A DNA stretch of 64,000 nucleotides, from positions 1 through 64,000 of the forward strand of contig JACJYC010000014.1 in NCBI GenBank assembly GCA_020636325.1, written 5' to 3'. The translations under genes were made by a program, and so were the position numbers. Positions 16,872 to 26,191 of the stretch are shown one piece after another. A model generated the notes under the pieces. The model did not search any database and was not told where the DNA came from. It saw only the letters and a list, made by a program, of their open reading frames with translations. Source of the stretch: Lewinellaceae bacterium. Lineage in GTDB: Bacteria > Bacteroidota > Bacteroidia > Chitinophagales > Saprospiraceae. The number at the start of each line of letters is the position of its first letter. Position 1 is the stretch's first letter.

Positions 16872-18686
16872 TTAGCGCTTCAACACGGGCTTGCCGAATA
16901 AATACCCGTTCCACTCAAACGCCAGCCAATACAGCCCGGCAGGAAGGTCCTCCCGGATCAGTTCCAGCGTATTTTCTCCGGGAAAGACCCGATAAACATC
17001 CCGAACTACCTGTCGCCCGTCGGCTGCCGTGAGTCGCAGCTGCATTTCTCCGGCGGTTTCGGCATCAAACCGCAGCCGGAGCCGGTCAGAAAACGGATTC
17101 GGACTGACGGACAACCCGGAAATACCCGGCGGCAGGTCCCGCACAGGCGTCATGCAATTGGGGAAATTCGGGTTGTAGGTGATCGCCCGGGAATAGCTGC
17201 CCTGGCATCCTGTCGCCAGATCGGTGATGACGACCGCATACACGCCGGTCTGGGCGATGCAATACTCGGGATCGTTGGCGTCGGCAATCTCCACGCCATC
17301 CAGTTGCCATTGGATGCCGGCCTGTTCCGGCAGGATTGAAAGGTCGAAGATCGAAAGCAGGTTGTCCTGGTTGACAAAAACGACATTTTCGATGGCAGCG
17401 CCGAATTGGATTTCCGTTTCGGCTGAGGTGCTGATGCACCCGTCCGGTGAGGTGTACGTAAGCCAGTAGCGGCCGTTTTCCGATACCGGGAGCAGGGAGT
17501 CGGTGGCCTCAAAAATGGCGCTGCTGTCGCGGTACCACTGGATATGGTCCGAAATATCGGCAACGAGGGTCAGCAGGTCCCCTTCGCACAGCGGCCCTTC
17601 CGATTCGTAGGCAATCACCGGCGGATCGGGCTGGGCAAATACCCGGACGGTATCCGCCGAACGGATCGTGTCCACCTGGTGGAAAATATTCAGGGTGACC
17701 TTGAGCTCGTCATTGGTCAGCTGACCGGTGGTCGTCTTCGTAAAATTGACGATCCCGCAATTGTCGTCCGCGCCGTCGATGCCGTTGTCGTCATCCACGA
17801 CCTGGAGGGAATAATTGCCGTCTTCCAGTTCCAGGGTAAAGGTATAAAACAGCGGTACCTCCGCGTTGTCCACGATGGCGGACAGGTAGATCTCGTCCCC
17901 TGCCTGGTTGAATACCCGGACTTTCAGATCGGGCTTGCCGCCCAGGAAATCGTTGCAGCCGACTTCATCAACGGATACGCCGAAGAGGAAATACCCGGCC
18001 GTATCCACAATAGCCCGGTAATTGACCGGATATGCGCCCGGTTGGCCGTAAACCTGAGGATCCGGATTTTCGTCAAGGGAGGTTGTGCCGTCGCCGAAAT
18101 CCCAGTGGTAGGCAAACCCGCCGGATCCGCCGGAAGGGACCTGGTTGAGGAACGACACTTCCACCTCGCCGCAACCAGAGGCATTGACCATGCTGAATCC
18201 TTCGGTAACCGTTTCAGCCGGTTCGATCACCATGGTCAGTCCGAAGGAAGTGGTCTGGGAAATAAACAAGACCTGTGCGGTAATGAATACCTGGACCTCA
18301 AATACCCCCGGTTGAAGGGGCGTCCCGCAAACCTTGACGCAGCCGTCGGTCTGTACGGCAGGGTCAAATTCGGTCTGGCTCGCCTCCCACCCCAGGCCGG
18401 GCGGCAGGTTGACCACGGAAGAGATCGTCAGGTGGGAAATGGTCAATCCCGCCGGCACGCTGGGGTCGACGGCATGGACCGGATCGGTCGTTTTCGGCAA
18501 CCGGAAGCTCAGGTCGCTGTCGTAAAGAATCCCGGCCCGGCCGGTATCGGCGGCGGACAGAAAGACCGTATCGGCAGCCAGCCCGCCGGGAAGCCCTATC
18601 TGGCAACCCGGGCATCCGGATTGGGCAGTAAGCGTTCCGCCGCCCAGAACGATTGCGGCAAAGAAAAGGATTTGAGATTTTCTCAT
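16872..18686 (-). CDS. Secreted T9SS protein with PKD domain
   Basis: A 604-residue exported protein. The signal peptide (MRKSQILFFAAIVLGGGTLTAQ) starts at the ATG at 18686; the ATG at 18704 would add six residues. Features in order: a Cys-rich short segment (SGCPGCQIGLPGG), an unassigned beta-rich region, a PKD domain at about 165-225 (FAYHWDFGDGTTSLDENPDP), Ig-like segments carrying typical Bacteroidota adhesin phrases (CEGDLLTLVADIS, IQWYRDSSAIF), and a T9SS type A sorting domain over the last 80 residues (LSVSPNPFSDRLRLRF... LPAGLYWLAFEWNG... KPVLKR). The sorting domain directs export and attachment to the cell surface by the type IX system. The next gene upstream on the strand is another short T9SS protein. 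No catalytic motif is seen; adhesion is a guess. Confidence 0.88.
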   Translation of the reverse strand: MRKSQILFFAAIVLGGGTLTAQSGCPGCQIGLPGGLAADTVFLSAADTGRAGILYDSDLSFRLPKTTDPVHAVDPSVPAGLTISHLTISSVVNLPPGLGWEASQTEFDPAVQTDGCVKVCGTPLQPGVFEVQVFITAQVLFISQTTSFGLTMVIEPAETVTEGFSMVNASGCGEVEVSFLNQVPSGGSGGFAYHWDFGDGTTSLDENPDPQVYGQPGAYPVNYRAIVDTAGYFLFGVSVDEVGCNDFLGGKPDLKVRVFNQAGDEIYLSAIVDNAEVPLFYTFTLELEDGNYSLQVVDDDNGIDGADDNCGIVNFTKTTTGQLTNDELKVTLNIFHQVDTIRSADTVRVFAQPDPPVIAYESEGPLCEGDLLTLVADISDHIQWYRDSSAIFEATDSLLPVSENGRYWLTYTSPDGCISTSAETEIQFGAAIENVVFVNQDNLLSIFDLSILPEQAGIQWQLDGVEIADANDPEYCIAQTGVYAVVITDLATGCQGSYSRAITYNPNFPNCMTPVRDLPPGISGLSVSPNPFSDRLRLRFDAETAGEMQLRLTAADGRQVVRDVYRVFPGENTLELIREDLPAGLYWLAFEWNGYLFGKPVLKR

Positions 18687-18736
18687 AGAAATGACGGCCT
18701 TCATGGTGAGTAGGCTGTTAGGAGTCAGATAACGGG

Positions 18737-18799
18737 CAGTTGGCAGTCCTGCAGTACGGCTTTAAAATAATGGCCGGGCTACTGCAGGACTGCCAACTG
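18737..18799. repeat. Perfect 20-base inverted repeat between two T9SS genes
   Basis: The 20-base arm at 18737-18756 (cagttggcagtcctgcagta) is the exact reverse complement of 18780-18799, with a 23-base spacer containing a further short cggc/gccg pairing. It lies downstream of the 267-residue T9SS gene and upstream of the 604-residue one on the minus strand. No T tract follows on either side, so it may be an mRNA-stabilising hairpin or a small repeat element rather than a classic terminator. The right flank continues in 7-base steps (CAACTGA, GCACTGA, AGACTGA). Confidence 0.75.
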
Positions 18800-18816
18800 A
18801 GCACTGAAGACTGAAA

Positions 18817-19620
18817 TTATCTTCTGCTCACCAGCATTTTTCCGCTGGTGTAGGCCTTACCATTGTCCAACGCGTAGAGGTAGAAGCCTGCGGGCAGGTT
18901 GCCGGCGTCAAAGCTGATGATGTTTTCACCTGAATTGATGTAAACGGGCTTCTGGTAGACCGGTTTGCCGAGCAGATCCGTTACGGTAAAGCGGAACTGG
19001 CCGCTGGTGCGCGCATCCACCACGATCTCCGTGTAGTCGTTCAGCGGATTGGGGCGGTTGTAGGCAGTCAGGCTGCCGGCGTATGGTTCTTCAACGCCTA
19101 CAACGGTACAATTGGCCGATCCTTCCGGTTTGACAAACAGGTAATAGTGACCGGTTACGAGGGTCCCGTCAGGCAGGGTGAAAGGCAAATCAAGCGTCGA
19201 CCGGATCGTAACATTTACTTTCAGGTCGTATGTTCCCTCTTCCCCGGCCTGGGCCGTACCGTACAATGCGATGCAACCGGTCGTATTTTTCAGGAATTTA
19301 CAATTGGGCGGGTTGCAGACATAGCTCATGGAAGCGGGCTTATTCAAAACGCCTCCGGTGGTCGGCACTTCAACCGAGTTGATCGGGAAGGTACCGAACT
19401 GGGTGACCACTTGTTCCGGAATTTTAAACTGGATGACCGTTTGAAACGCCGCGTTCACGCAGGAAGTGTCCAAAATACCGGACCCCGCAAGTGTATCCAG
19501 ATACGGTAAAGGGTACACAATGGCGGAATCGGAGAGGTTCGGATCCGGCATGCAGTTTTGGGCAGCCAGTTGTCCAAAGAAAGAGGTCAGAACAGCAAAG
19601 CAGAGTAAAAATTTCTTCAT
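18817..19620 (-). CDS. Short secreted T9SS protein of unknown function
   Basis: A 267-residue exported protein beginning with a signal peptide (MKKFLLCFAVLTSFFGQLAAQ). The middle part has paired Cys residues (SYVCNPPNCKFLKN, TGCIALYG) and a strand-rich pattern, similar in style to the N-terminal third of the neighbouring 604-residue protein (both carry a Cys-x-Pro-type motif, CIALYGTAQAGEEGTYDLKV here and CVKVCGTPLQPGVFEVQV there). The last 75 or so residues are a T9SS type A sorting domain (NRPNPLNDYTEIVVDAR... LPAGFYLYALDNGK... GKMLVSRR). The two genes may be diverged paralogues or work together at the cell surface. No enzymatic motif is visible. Confidence 0.87.
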   Translation of the reverse strand: MKKFLLCFAVLTSFFGQLAAQNCMPDPNLSDSAIVYPLPYLDTLAGSGILDTSCVNAAFQTVIQFKIPEQVVTQFGTFPINSVEVPTTGGVLNKPASMSYVCNPPNCKFLKNTTGCIALYGTAQAGEEGTYDLKVNVTIRSTLDLPFTLPDGTLVTGHYYLFVKPEGSANCTVVGVEEPYAGSLTAYNRPNPLNDYTEIVVDARTSGQFRFTVTDLLGKPVYQKPVYINSGENIISFDAGNLPAGFYLYALDNGKAYTSGKMLVSRR

Positions 19621-19995
19621 ATTAAAGGCGATTTGGTAAAATACGATCTTGGAATGGCCCGAAAGTTAGGCTATTTTGGCTATTAATAGATGATCGAAAG
19701 CGTTAAAATTAACGCCAAAAGACTTCCGAAGTACAATCCGGAGCCTGGTCCGATCCAATAATCATCTGATTATCAGCAAGCAAGATTGAAACGTTAAAAA
19801 ATACCCGTCCCGTTTTCACATTCCGAAAGATTAAATACACTAATTTTACAGCGGCAAGCACCCTTTTCACATCGCGACTTGGATCAACCGGAAGCACCGG
19901 TCGTTTGTACCGCGCGTTTCCTCACTGCCTGATCCCATAAACAGCTACATTTCTCCGGCCCTGTATTTAATTGACCAAATATTCAAATTGCAGGT
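19621..19995. other. 375-base divergent intergenic region
   Basis: This AT-richer gap separates a T9SS gene (minus) from a TonB receptor gene (plus) and must hold both promoters. Only approximate -7 boxes are visible: TAATTTTA at 19841-19848 on the plus strand and TAACTTTC (complement of 19661-19668) on the minus strand, each one base from TAnnTTTG and without a convincing -33 box. No open frame with coding character, RNA gene or repeat is seen. Confidence 0.5.
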
Positions 19996-22293
19996 ATGAA
20001 CCGACTAAAGACCTATCTCAAGCTTTGCGCTATTCAAAGCCTATTCGCTGTTTCCCTTTTTTCACAGAATGCAACCGTTTACGGCGTGGTGACCGACCAG
20101 GGCACCGGCCTGCCGCTGCTGTTTGCCAATGTTCAATGCGGGCCGAAAGGCGCTGTAGCCGATCTGGACGGCACCTACAAAATCGAAATCGATCCCGGTA
20201 CTTTCCAGGTGGTTTTCTCCTATGTGGGTTATGCGCCCCATACCGAGTCCGTCTCGCTTGCCGCCGGCGAATCCCTCGAATTGAATATTGCACTCTCTGA
20301 GGAAGTCAATGTACTGCAGACGGCTACGGTAACCAGCGGCAAATTCGAGAAACCGCTTGGGGAGGTCACCGTCAGCCTGGAAGTGCTCAAACCGGGCCTG
20401 ATCGAAAATACGAGCAAGCCGACCCTGGACGAAGCCCTTCAAAAGATACCGGGGGTCACCGTCATCGACGGGCAGGCCAATATCCGGGGCGGTTCCGGCT
20501 TTTCCCAGGGCGCCGGCAGCCGCGTATTGCTGCTGGTCGACGATGTGCCCATCCTGCAGGCCGACGCCGGGTACCCCAACTGGGATGACGTCCCCATCGA
20601 GAACATCGAACAGGTGGAGGTGGTGAAAGGCGCCGCTTCTGCACTGTACGGATCTTCGGCCCTCAACGGGATCATCAACGTCCGTACGGCTTATGCCAAA
20701 TCCAAGCCGGTGACCAAATTCTCGGCCTTCCATACCACCTATTTCAGCCCCGAAGACGAGCGGCTGAAATGGTGGGATAAAGCGCCCTACGCCACCGCCG
20801 TCAGCGGCAGCAACCGGGTTAAATTGGGCAAGCTCGACCTGGTGACCGGGCTTTTCCTGTACGATCAGCAAAGCTTCAGAAAAGACACCTACAAGAAATT
20901 CGGCCGGTTCAACTTCAACACGCGTTACCGGTTCAACGACCGGGCCAGCGCAGGCCTGGCTGCCAATTTCAACCTCGGCAAATCCGGCAGCTACTTTTAC
21001 TGGCTGACCGATACCATGGGTTACGTCGGCGCGCCCAGCACGATCACCTCCCGCGAGCGGTTCCGCTTCAATGTCGACCCGTTCGCCACCTTTTTCGACA
21101 AATCGGGCAACCGCCACCGCGTCAACGGCCGGTTCTACTACGTAGACAACAACAACGACAACATGCAGTCCAACATGTCGTTCATGTACTACGGCGAATA
21201 CCAGTTCCAGAAGCGGTTTAAGGGCTCTGATTTTGTCATATCGGCGGGCCTGGTCACGCAAGGCACCCGCGTGGAAGCCGAATTGTACGGCGATACCGTC
21301 TTCACCTCCCGGAATTTTGCCGGATATGTCCAGTTGGAAAACAAGCTGTTCGACCGGCTGAACCTTTCCGCGGGCTTCCGGTTCGAGCATAACCTGCTGT
21401 CCAATCCCGGGTTCACCTACTCATTCGGCGATGTCCCTCCGTCAGAGGAAAAGGAATCCAGGCCCGTTTTCCGGATCGGCGCCAACTATCAGGTGAGCGA
21501 CTATACTTACCTGCGCGCCTCCTGGGGCCAGGGGTACCGTTTCCCGACCGTAGCGGAGAAATTCATCTTTACCGATGCCGGCGGTTTTTACATTACCCCC
21601 AACCCTACCCTGACCTCCGAAACGGGCTGGTCCGGCGAATTCGGTCTGAAACAGGGTTTCCGGTTGCTGAACATGCAGGGCTTCTTCGATGTAGCCGCGT
21701 TTTACATGCATTACCAGGATATGATGGAATTCAATATCGGCAAGATCTTCAACCAGTTCCAGTCCCAGAACATCGGCGGAACGATCATAAAAGGCATTGA
21801 GTTCACCATCGTGGGCCAGGGCAAGATCGGCAATGTGGAGACCAGCATCCTCGCCGGATACACCTATATCGATCCGCAGTTCCAGGAATTCGACACCTCT
21901 TCAATCCCCGCAGGTGAAACCGGCACCTTGGGGCAACGAAATGCCAATAACTCTTCCTCCGAGCTCAACTTTTTGAAATACCGGTCAAAACATACCGGCA
22001 AACTCGACATTCAGGCCACGTACAAGCGCCTGACCCTCGGCCTTGAAACCCAATACGCCAGCCGGATTGAGGCCATCGACGCCATTTTCGAATTCATCGT
22101 AAACGGCCTGGCGCGCTACCGGATGACCGAAACCGGCTATGCCGTTCACAGCCTCCGCGGCGCCTACCAGATCACCGATGGATTGAAGTTTTCGCTGATC
22201 CTGGGCAATGTGACCAATGAGCTGTACGCTGTCCGCCCAGCCCTGCTGGATGCCCCGCGCAACCTGACGGCGCGGCTGGATTACAAGTTTTGA
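19996..22293 (+). CDS. TonB-dependent outer-membrane receptor
   Basis: A 765-residue outer-membrane receptor for TonB-energised import. It has a signal peptide (to about residue 24, LFAVSLFSQ), a carboxypeptidase-regulatory-like domain at about 28-108 (VYGVVTDQGTGLPLLFANVQ), a plug at about 120-235 (LDEALQKIPGVTVIDGQANI, IRGGSGFSQGAGSRVLLLVD, EVVKGAASALYGSSALNGI) and a barrel ending in LTARLDYKF with the terminal Phe expected for outer-membrane insertion. The substrate is unclear. No SusD-like partner is adjacent, so a polysaccharide-uptake role is less likely than uptake of a metal chelate, vitamin or peptide. The gene is convergent with a T9SS type B gene, sharing a hairpin at its 3' end. 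Confidence 0.92.
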   Translation: MNRLKTYLKLCAIQSLFAVSLFSQNATVYGVVTDQGTGLPLLFANVQCGPKGAVADLDGTYKIEIDPGTFQVVFSYVGYAPHTESVSLAAGESLELNIALSEEVNVLQTATVTSGKFEKPLGEVTVSLEVLKPGLIENTSKPTLDEALQKIPGVTVIDGQANIRGGSGFSQGAGSRVLLLVDDVPILQADAGYPNWDDVPIENIEQVEVVKGAASALYGSSALNGIINVRTAYAKSKPVTKFSAFHTTYFSPEDERLKWWDKAPYATAVSGSNRVKLGKLDLVTGLFLYDQQSFRKDTYKKFGRFNFNTRYRFNDRASAGLAANFNLGKSGSYFYWLTDTMGYVGAPSTITSRERFRFNVDPFATFFDKSGNRHRVNGRFYYVDNNNDNMQSNMSFMYYGEYQFQKRFKGSDFVISAGLVTQGTRVEAELYGDTVFTSRNFAGYVQLENKLFDRLNLSAGFRFEHNLLSNPGFTYSFGDVPPSEEKESRPVFRIGANYQVSDYTYLRASWGQGYRFPTVAEKFIFTDAGGFYITPNPTLTSETGWSGEFGLKQGFRLLNMQGFFDVAAFYMHYQDMMEFNIGKIFNQFQSQNIGGTIIKGIEFTIVGQGKIGNVETSILAGYTYIDPQFQEFDTSSIPAGETGTLGQRNANNSSSELNFLKYRSKHTGKLDIQATYKRLTLGLETQYASRIEAIDAIFEFIVNGLARYRMTETGYAVHSLRGAYQITDGLKFSLILGNVTNELYAVRPALLDAPRNLTARLDYKF

Positions 22294-22300
22294 TTATAAC

Positions 22301-22357
22301 TCCGGAAGAAAGGGAATATCCATTACCTCAACAGGGTAATATTCCCTTTCTTCCGGA
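22301..22357. terminator. Perfect 19-base inverted repeat, bidirectional terminator overlapping a stop codon
   Basis: The left arm tccggaagaaagggaatat (22301-22319) is the exact reverse complement of 22339-22357, with a 19-base loop in which tacc and ggta can pair further. The TonB receptor stop codon is at 22291-22293 and the T9SS type B gene on the other strand stops at 22323, so the right arm lies inside that gene's last eleven codons and its stop codon lies in the loop. Confidence 0.65.
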
Positions 22358-25300
22358 AAGTCTCCCCGTTCCAGCAGGTCAGTTCCAGATAAAAACCGTA
22401 CACGTCCGGCGGGAGTTTTTCACCTTTGAAGGTACCGTCCCAGGTATCGTCCTGCGACCGGGTTTCGAATACGCGTTCGCCCCACCGGTCGAAAATGGTC
22501 AGGTACAGATCCTGGATGCCTAAACCCCTCACAGCCAGCACGTCGTTCGATCCGTCGCCGTTCGGGGTAAAAGCGTTGGGGATGAAGATATAGGGCTCCT
22601 CGCATTCCGGCAGCAATACCACGATCAGGATGGCGGCCTGGTTCGAACAGCCGTCCTTGTTGCGGATGGTCAGGCTGAATTCCCGGGTCGCCGCCAGGTA
22701 AGCCTCCGGATCGGAAATATCCAGTGCGCTTAAAGCCGGATCGGGCGTCCAGGCATAGGTGTATTCCGGGTCTTCCGTTGCATTCAGCTGCACCTCTCCC
22801 GGTCCGACCAGCGTGTCCCGGTCCGCAGTGACAGCGAGGGGCGGTCTGAAATTGAATACATTCACCTCGACCAGCGTATCCAGCACGCATCCGAATTCGT
22901 TGGAAACGTGCAGGGAAATATCCGAGGTTGCAGGCGGACTGACCAGCACCGAAGCGCTCCCCTGCCCTTCCAGGATCGCCTCCGCAGGCCCCCATTGGTA
23001 CATCGGTACAAAGTTCGACAAATTCACCGCCGTCAACCGGGCCGTATCGCCGACACAGATGGTTACGCCGTCCACTTCCAGTTTGATCCCCCGGTTGAGG
23101 ATCACCAGGCTGTCTTCCACCGAACATCCGAAGGGATCGGTCAGCCGGACAAAATACGGATTCAATTCTTTTACGGCTTGTACCGGCAGTGAATCTCCGG
23201 TACCCAACACCGACTGGAACTCCGGATCGGTTGCCCACGTTACCGCCAGATCCTGATTGCTCAGGGCAAACAACAGGAAATCCTCTTCACAGATCACGCC
23301 GTCCTGCGCCAGCTCATAACTGATCGAAGGCGGAATATTTACATAGGTCGACCGCATGATGGAACAAAGGCCGGCAGAATCCGAAACCATCACCTCGTAT
23401 CCGGTCGGCACATCGGGGGTTGCAACCGGATTGGGGGATGAAGGGTCGTCGAGGCCCGCTGCAGGACTCCACACGTAAACGAGATCCGGATCTCCCCCCG
23501 GATTCAGGGCCACACCGTTCCCGTTGCAATTGGCCAGGGTATCCGCCAGGGTGAGCTGGATCAGGTTTACGGGTATGACCTGCCGGGCGGTATCCCGGCA
23601 ACCATCCGCGTTTTCCAGGGCAAGCGACACCTCAAGGTTCTGACCGGCAGTCAACACGATCGAGGTGTCAGGCGACTGGGCTTGTACGCCGTTGTCCAGG
23701 TCCCAGTTCCAGCCGGTAATCCCGCCCGGACCGCTTTGCGAAGCGTCGTGAAAAGCAATCTGAACGGAATCCGAGCAATGGGTGATCTCCCAGGTGAAAT
23801 CCGCCATGAAAGCGGGTTCGCCGAGATTGACCGTCCGGAAGATGGTGTCCCGGCAAGGGGCTTCTTCGGATAGGTAGATCATGACCTGGTAGGTTCCGGG
23901 GCCCGGATAGGTATGGCTGGCGTCCGCCCCTTCTGCCCGGGCATCCGGGTCTTCAGGGTCGCCGAATGCCCAGATATAAAACGGACCGTTTACGCTTGTG
24001 GTGTTGAACATCACCTCGTACCCCGCGCACTGCACCTCGGTGAAGGTGGCTTCCTGGGGCCCGGTATCAATGACGGCCAACAGGATCGAATCGGTCACGG
24101 AGCAGCCGAATTGGTTGGTGGCCGTCACGGTGAACAACTGCTCGCCGGGCGTCTGGGGCTTCACCACTACGGCATAGCCCAATGAGGATAAGATAGGGCC
24201 GGACGGCGACCACTGGTACGTCAATGTATCCTGGGGGTCCTGGTTGGCAACGCTCAGGACGGCGTTTGCGCCCAGGCAGATGATGTCCGGTTCGTTGGCC
24301 TTCAGGTTGACGCCGTTACCGGTGATGCCGATGCTGTCGATGACCGGGCACCGGAATTCGTCGAAACCGCGGACGTAATATTGCTGGTATCCCAGCGGGC
24401 TGACGAGAATATCCGGTCCTGTACCGAGCAGCGGATTAAACCCGGGGTTGGTTGCCCAGCTGACCTGCTGAAAGCCGGGCAAATGAAGGCCCAAAGAAAC
24501 CTCCGGGCTGCAGGTCACGGAATCCTCAGGCAACAGGTCGGGGTACGGCGGCACAATGACCGCCACCTGGGTTTCCAGCACGCATTCCGACCCCGGGTCT
24601 GTAACCGTTACCTGGTATACGGTACTTTCATCCGGACTGGCCAGCGGATTGGGACTGCCAGGGTCATCCAGGCCGGCAGCAGGCGACCAGTTGTAGGTAT
24701 AATCCGGGTTGAAAACCGGATTCAGGTTGGCTTCATCGCCGGGGCAGATGATAACCGGCTCGGCCGGAAACAGGTCGTCGATGAGGTTGACCGGGATATT
24801 CACCGATTTGTAGACCTGACATCCGTTGGCGGCCGTGACCAGCAATCCGACGCTGGCTGTTCCTTTTTTGGTCAACGGGATCAGCGGATGTTGTTCATGG
24901 AACACAAACCCGCCGGGATTGACCGTCCAGGTCCATTCAACCGGCGTGGAAACGGCATCGGTACTCAGGTCGGTGAACTGCACCCATAAGGTATCGCTGC
25001 ATCCGGTTGCTTCATACGAAAAATCGGCGACCAGGGAGGCCGGCAGCAGGTGGATGGTCCGCTCAAACGTATCGCGGCAATTGCCCGCAGGGTCAGCGAT
25101 CAGGGTGACGGTATACAAACCGGTATCGGCGTAAGCGTAGGCCGGATTTTCTTCCGTGGAAGTGGCGCCGGGGTTGGCCGGATCGTTGAAATACCAAATG
25201 TAATCCTGCCCGCCCTGGCTTTCGTTCAGAAACTGGACGGTCAAGGACGTACACTGGATCTCAGGTGCAAAAAAGGCGGCGGTTGCCTCGCCGCATACGC

Positions 25301-26165
25301 CCACATTGTATTGAAAATCCCGGCGGGTCGTGGAGATCAGCTCTCCATCCCGGTATTCTTCCACGCAAATGCCGACGACAAACTGCCCTACCGTATTCGG
25401 CAACCCGGTCAGCAATCCGGTGTGCAGGTCGATCTGCAGGGGCTCGCCGCCGGGCGATCCGTTCAGCATATTGGATACCCCGTAGGGCGGGTCGATCCAG
25501 GTAACCGGGGCGTACGGCGGGTTGTTGGGCGGCTGCGGTTGAGGGTTCACCTGATCGGCTCCGGTCAGCGGGGTGCACAACCGGTACACGATGCTGTCGC
25601 CGTCGGCATCGATGGCCGATTGGTCGAAACTGATGGGCTCATTGGCGCAGATGTAGATCGGCGGCCATTGCTGGAATTTGGGGTTGCTATTGCATTCCAG
25701 CAGGGCTTTTTCCGAAATTTCAACCATATAGGTTGCACCGGTTGCCAGCGGATCTATGATATTGGCGAGGGTCTGGTTGCGGCAACACCGTTGGTAGGCG
25801 ATCTGGTAGCCACCGATGATGGGCGGCAGGTTGACCACGGTGCGATAGGTCGTGGTGTGTACGCAGACATTGGGCGGGACCACCAGGCACGGATTGCTCA
25901 ATACCGGGCTCAGGGTATCGTCGCCCATCAGCGGGATCCTGATTTCCTGGAGGAGTTTATTGGTCCGGTCGAAGATCCCGATGGATGCCGGGTCGTCGAA
26001 ATAGGCGTTGGGGCTGCCGTTGTAACAATCCCGGAATACGACCAGGGTGATTTCGTACTGGTTATTCCCCAGGCAGGTGTAGTTCAGTTCACCGCCCACG
26101 ATATGGGTGGCGAAGGCCGAACCGGCCAGGGCACAGAGCAAAGCGATCAGATAGAGTTTCCGCAT
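22323..26165 (-). CDS. Large secreted protein with PKD/Ig-like repeats and T9SS type B sorting domain
   Basis: A 1280-residue exported protein of the gliding-motility-associated type. The signal peptide is MRKLYLIALLCALAGSAFA; the ATG at 26165 fits it better than the one at 26198, which overlaps the neighbouring CoA-transferase gene. Residues about 20-295 form the N-terminal domain common in Bacteroidota surface proteins (THIVGGELNYTCLGNNQYEI, FRDCYNGSPNAYFDDPAS). Residues about 299-703 and 704-1105 are a tandem duplication, each unit with two PKD domains followed by Ig-like segments sharing WSPAAGLDDP. The C-terminal 90 or so residues are the type B sorting domain (IFIPNAFTPNGDGSNDVLAV, LTIFDRWGERVFET, WDGTFKGEKLPPDVYGFYLE). 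It is probably displayed on or released from the cell surface; adhesion or gliding is inference. Confidence 0.92.
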   Translation of the reverse strand: MRKLYLIALLCALAGSAFATHIVGGELNYTCLGNNQYEITLVVFRDCYNGSPNAYFDDPASIGIFDRTNKLLQEIRIPLMGDDTLSPVLSNPCLVVPPNVCVHTTTYRTVVNLPPIIGGYQIAYQRCCRNQTLANIIDPLATGATYMVEISEKALLECNSNPKFQQWPPIYICANEPISFDQSAIDADGDSIVYRLCTPLTGADQVNPQPQPPNNPPYAPVTWIDPPYGVSNMLNGSPGGEPLQIDLHTGLLTGLPNTVGQFVVGICVEEYRDGELISTTRRDFQYNVGVCGEATAAFFAPEIQCTSLTVQFLNESQGGQDYIWYFNDPANPGATSTEENPAYAYADTGLYTVTLIADPAGNCRDTFERTIHLLPASLVADFSYEATGCSDTLWVQFTDLSTDAVSTPVEWTWTVNPGGFVFHEQHPLIPLTKKGTASVGLLVTAANGCQVYKSVNIPVNLIDDLFPAEPVIICPGDEANLNPVFNPDYTYNWSPAAGLDDPGSPNPLASPDESTVYQVTVTDPGSECVLETQVAVIVPPYPDLLPEDSVTCSPEVSLGLHLPGFQQVSWATNPGFNPLLGTGPDILVSPLGYQQYYVRGFDEFRCPVIDSIGITGNGVNLKANEPDIICLGANAVLSVANQDPQDTLTYQWSPSGPILSSLGYAVVVKPQTPGEQLFTVTATNQFGCSVTDSILLAVIDTGPQEATFTEVQCAGYEVMFNTTSVNGPFYIWAFGDPEDPDARAEGADASHTYPGPGTYQVMIYLSEEAPCRDTIFRTVNLGEPAFMADFTWEITHCSDSVQIAFHDASQSGPGGITGWNWDLDNGVQAQSPDTSIVLTAGQNLEVSLALENADGCRDTARQVIPVNLIQLTLADTLANCNGNGVALNPGGDPDLVYVWSPAAGLDDPSSPNPVATPDVPTGYEVMVSDSAGLCSIMRSTYVNIPPSISYELAQDGVICEEDFLLFALSNQDLAVTWATDPEFQSVLGTGDSLPVQAVKELNPYFVRLTDPFGCSVEDSLVILNRGIKLEVDGVTICVGDTARLTAVNLSNFVPMYQWGPAEAILEGQGSASVLVSPPATSDISLHVSNEFGCVLDTLVEVNVFNFRPPLAVTADRDTLVGPGEVQLNATEDPEYTYAWTPDPALSALDISDPEAYLAATREFSLTIRNKDGCSNQAAILIVVLLPECEEPYIFIPNAFTPNGDGSNDVLAVRGLGIQDLYLTIFDRWGERVFETRSQDDTWDGTFKGEKLPPDVYGFYLELTCWNGETFRKKGNITLLR

Positions 26166-26191
26166 ATTGTTGGCTTTATCCGCATTGTCAT

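Noticed and set aside
17544..18713. Plus-strand 389-codon frame opposite the T9SS gene
   Set aside because: Antisense shadow of the T9SS protein with signal peptide and sorting domain on the minus strand.
20062..21390. Minus-strand 442-codon frame opposite the second TonB receptor
   Set aside because: Composition is the mirror of beta-barrel codons; the plus-strand frame has a signal peptide, plug and terminal Phe.
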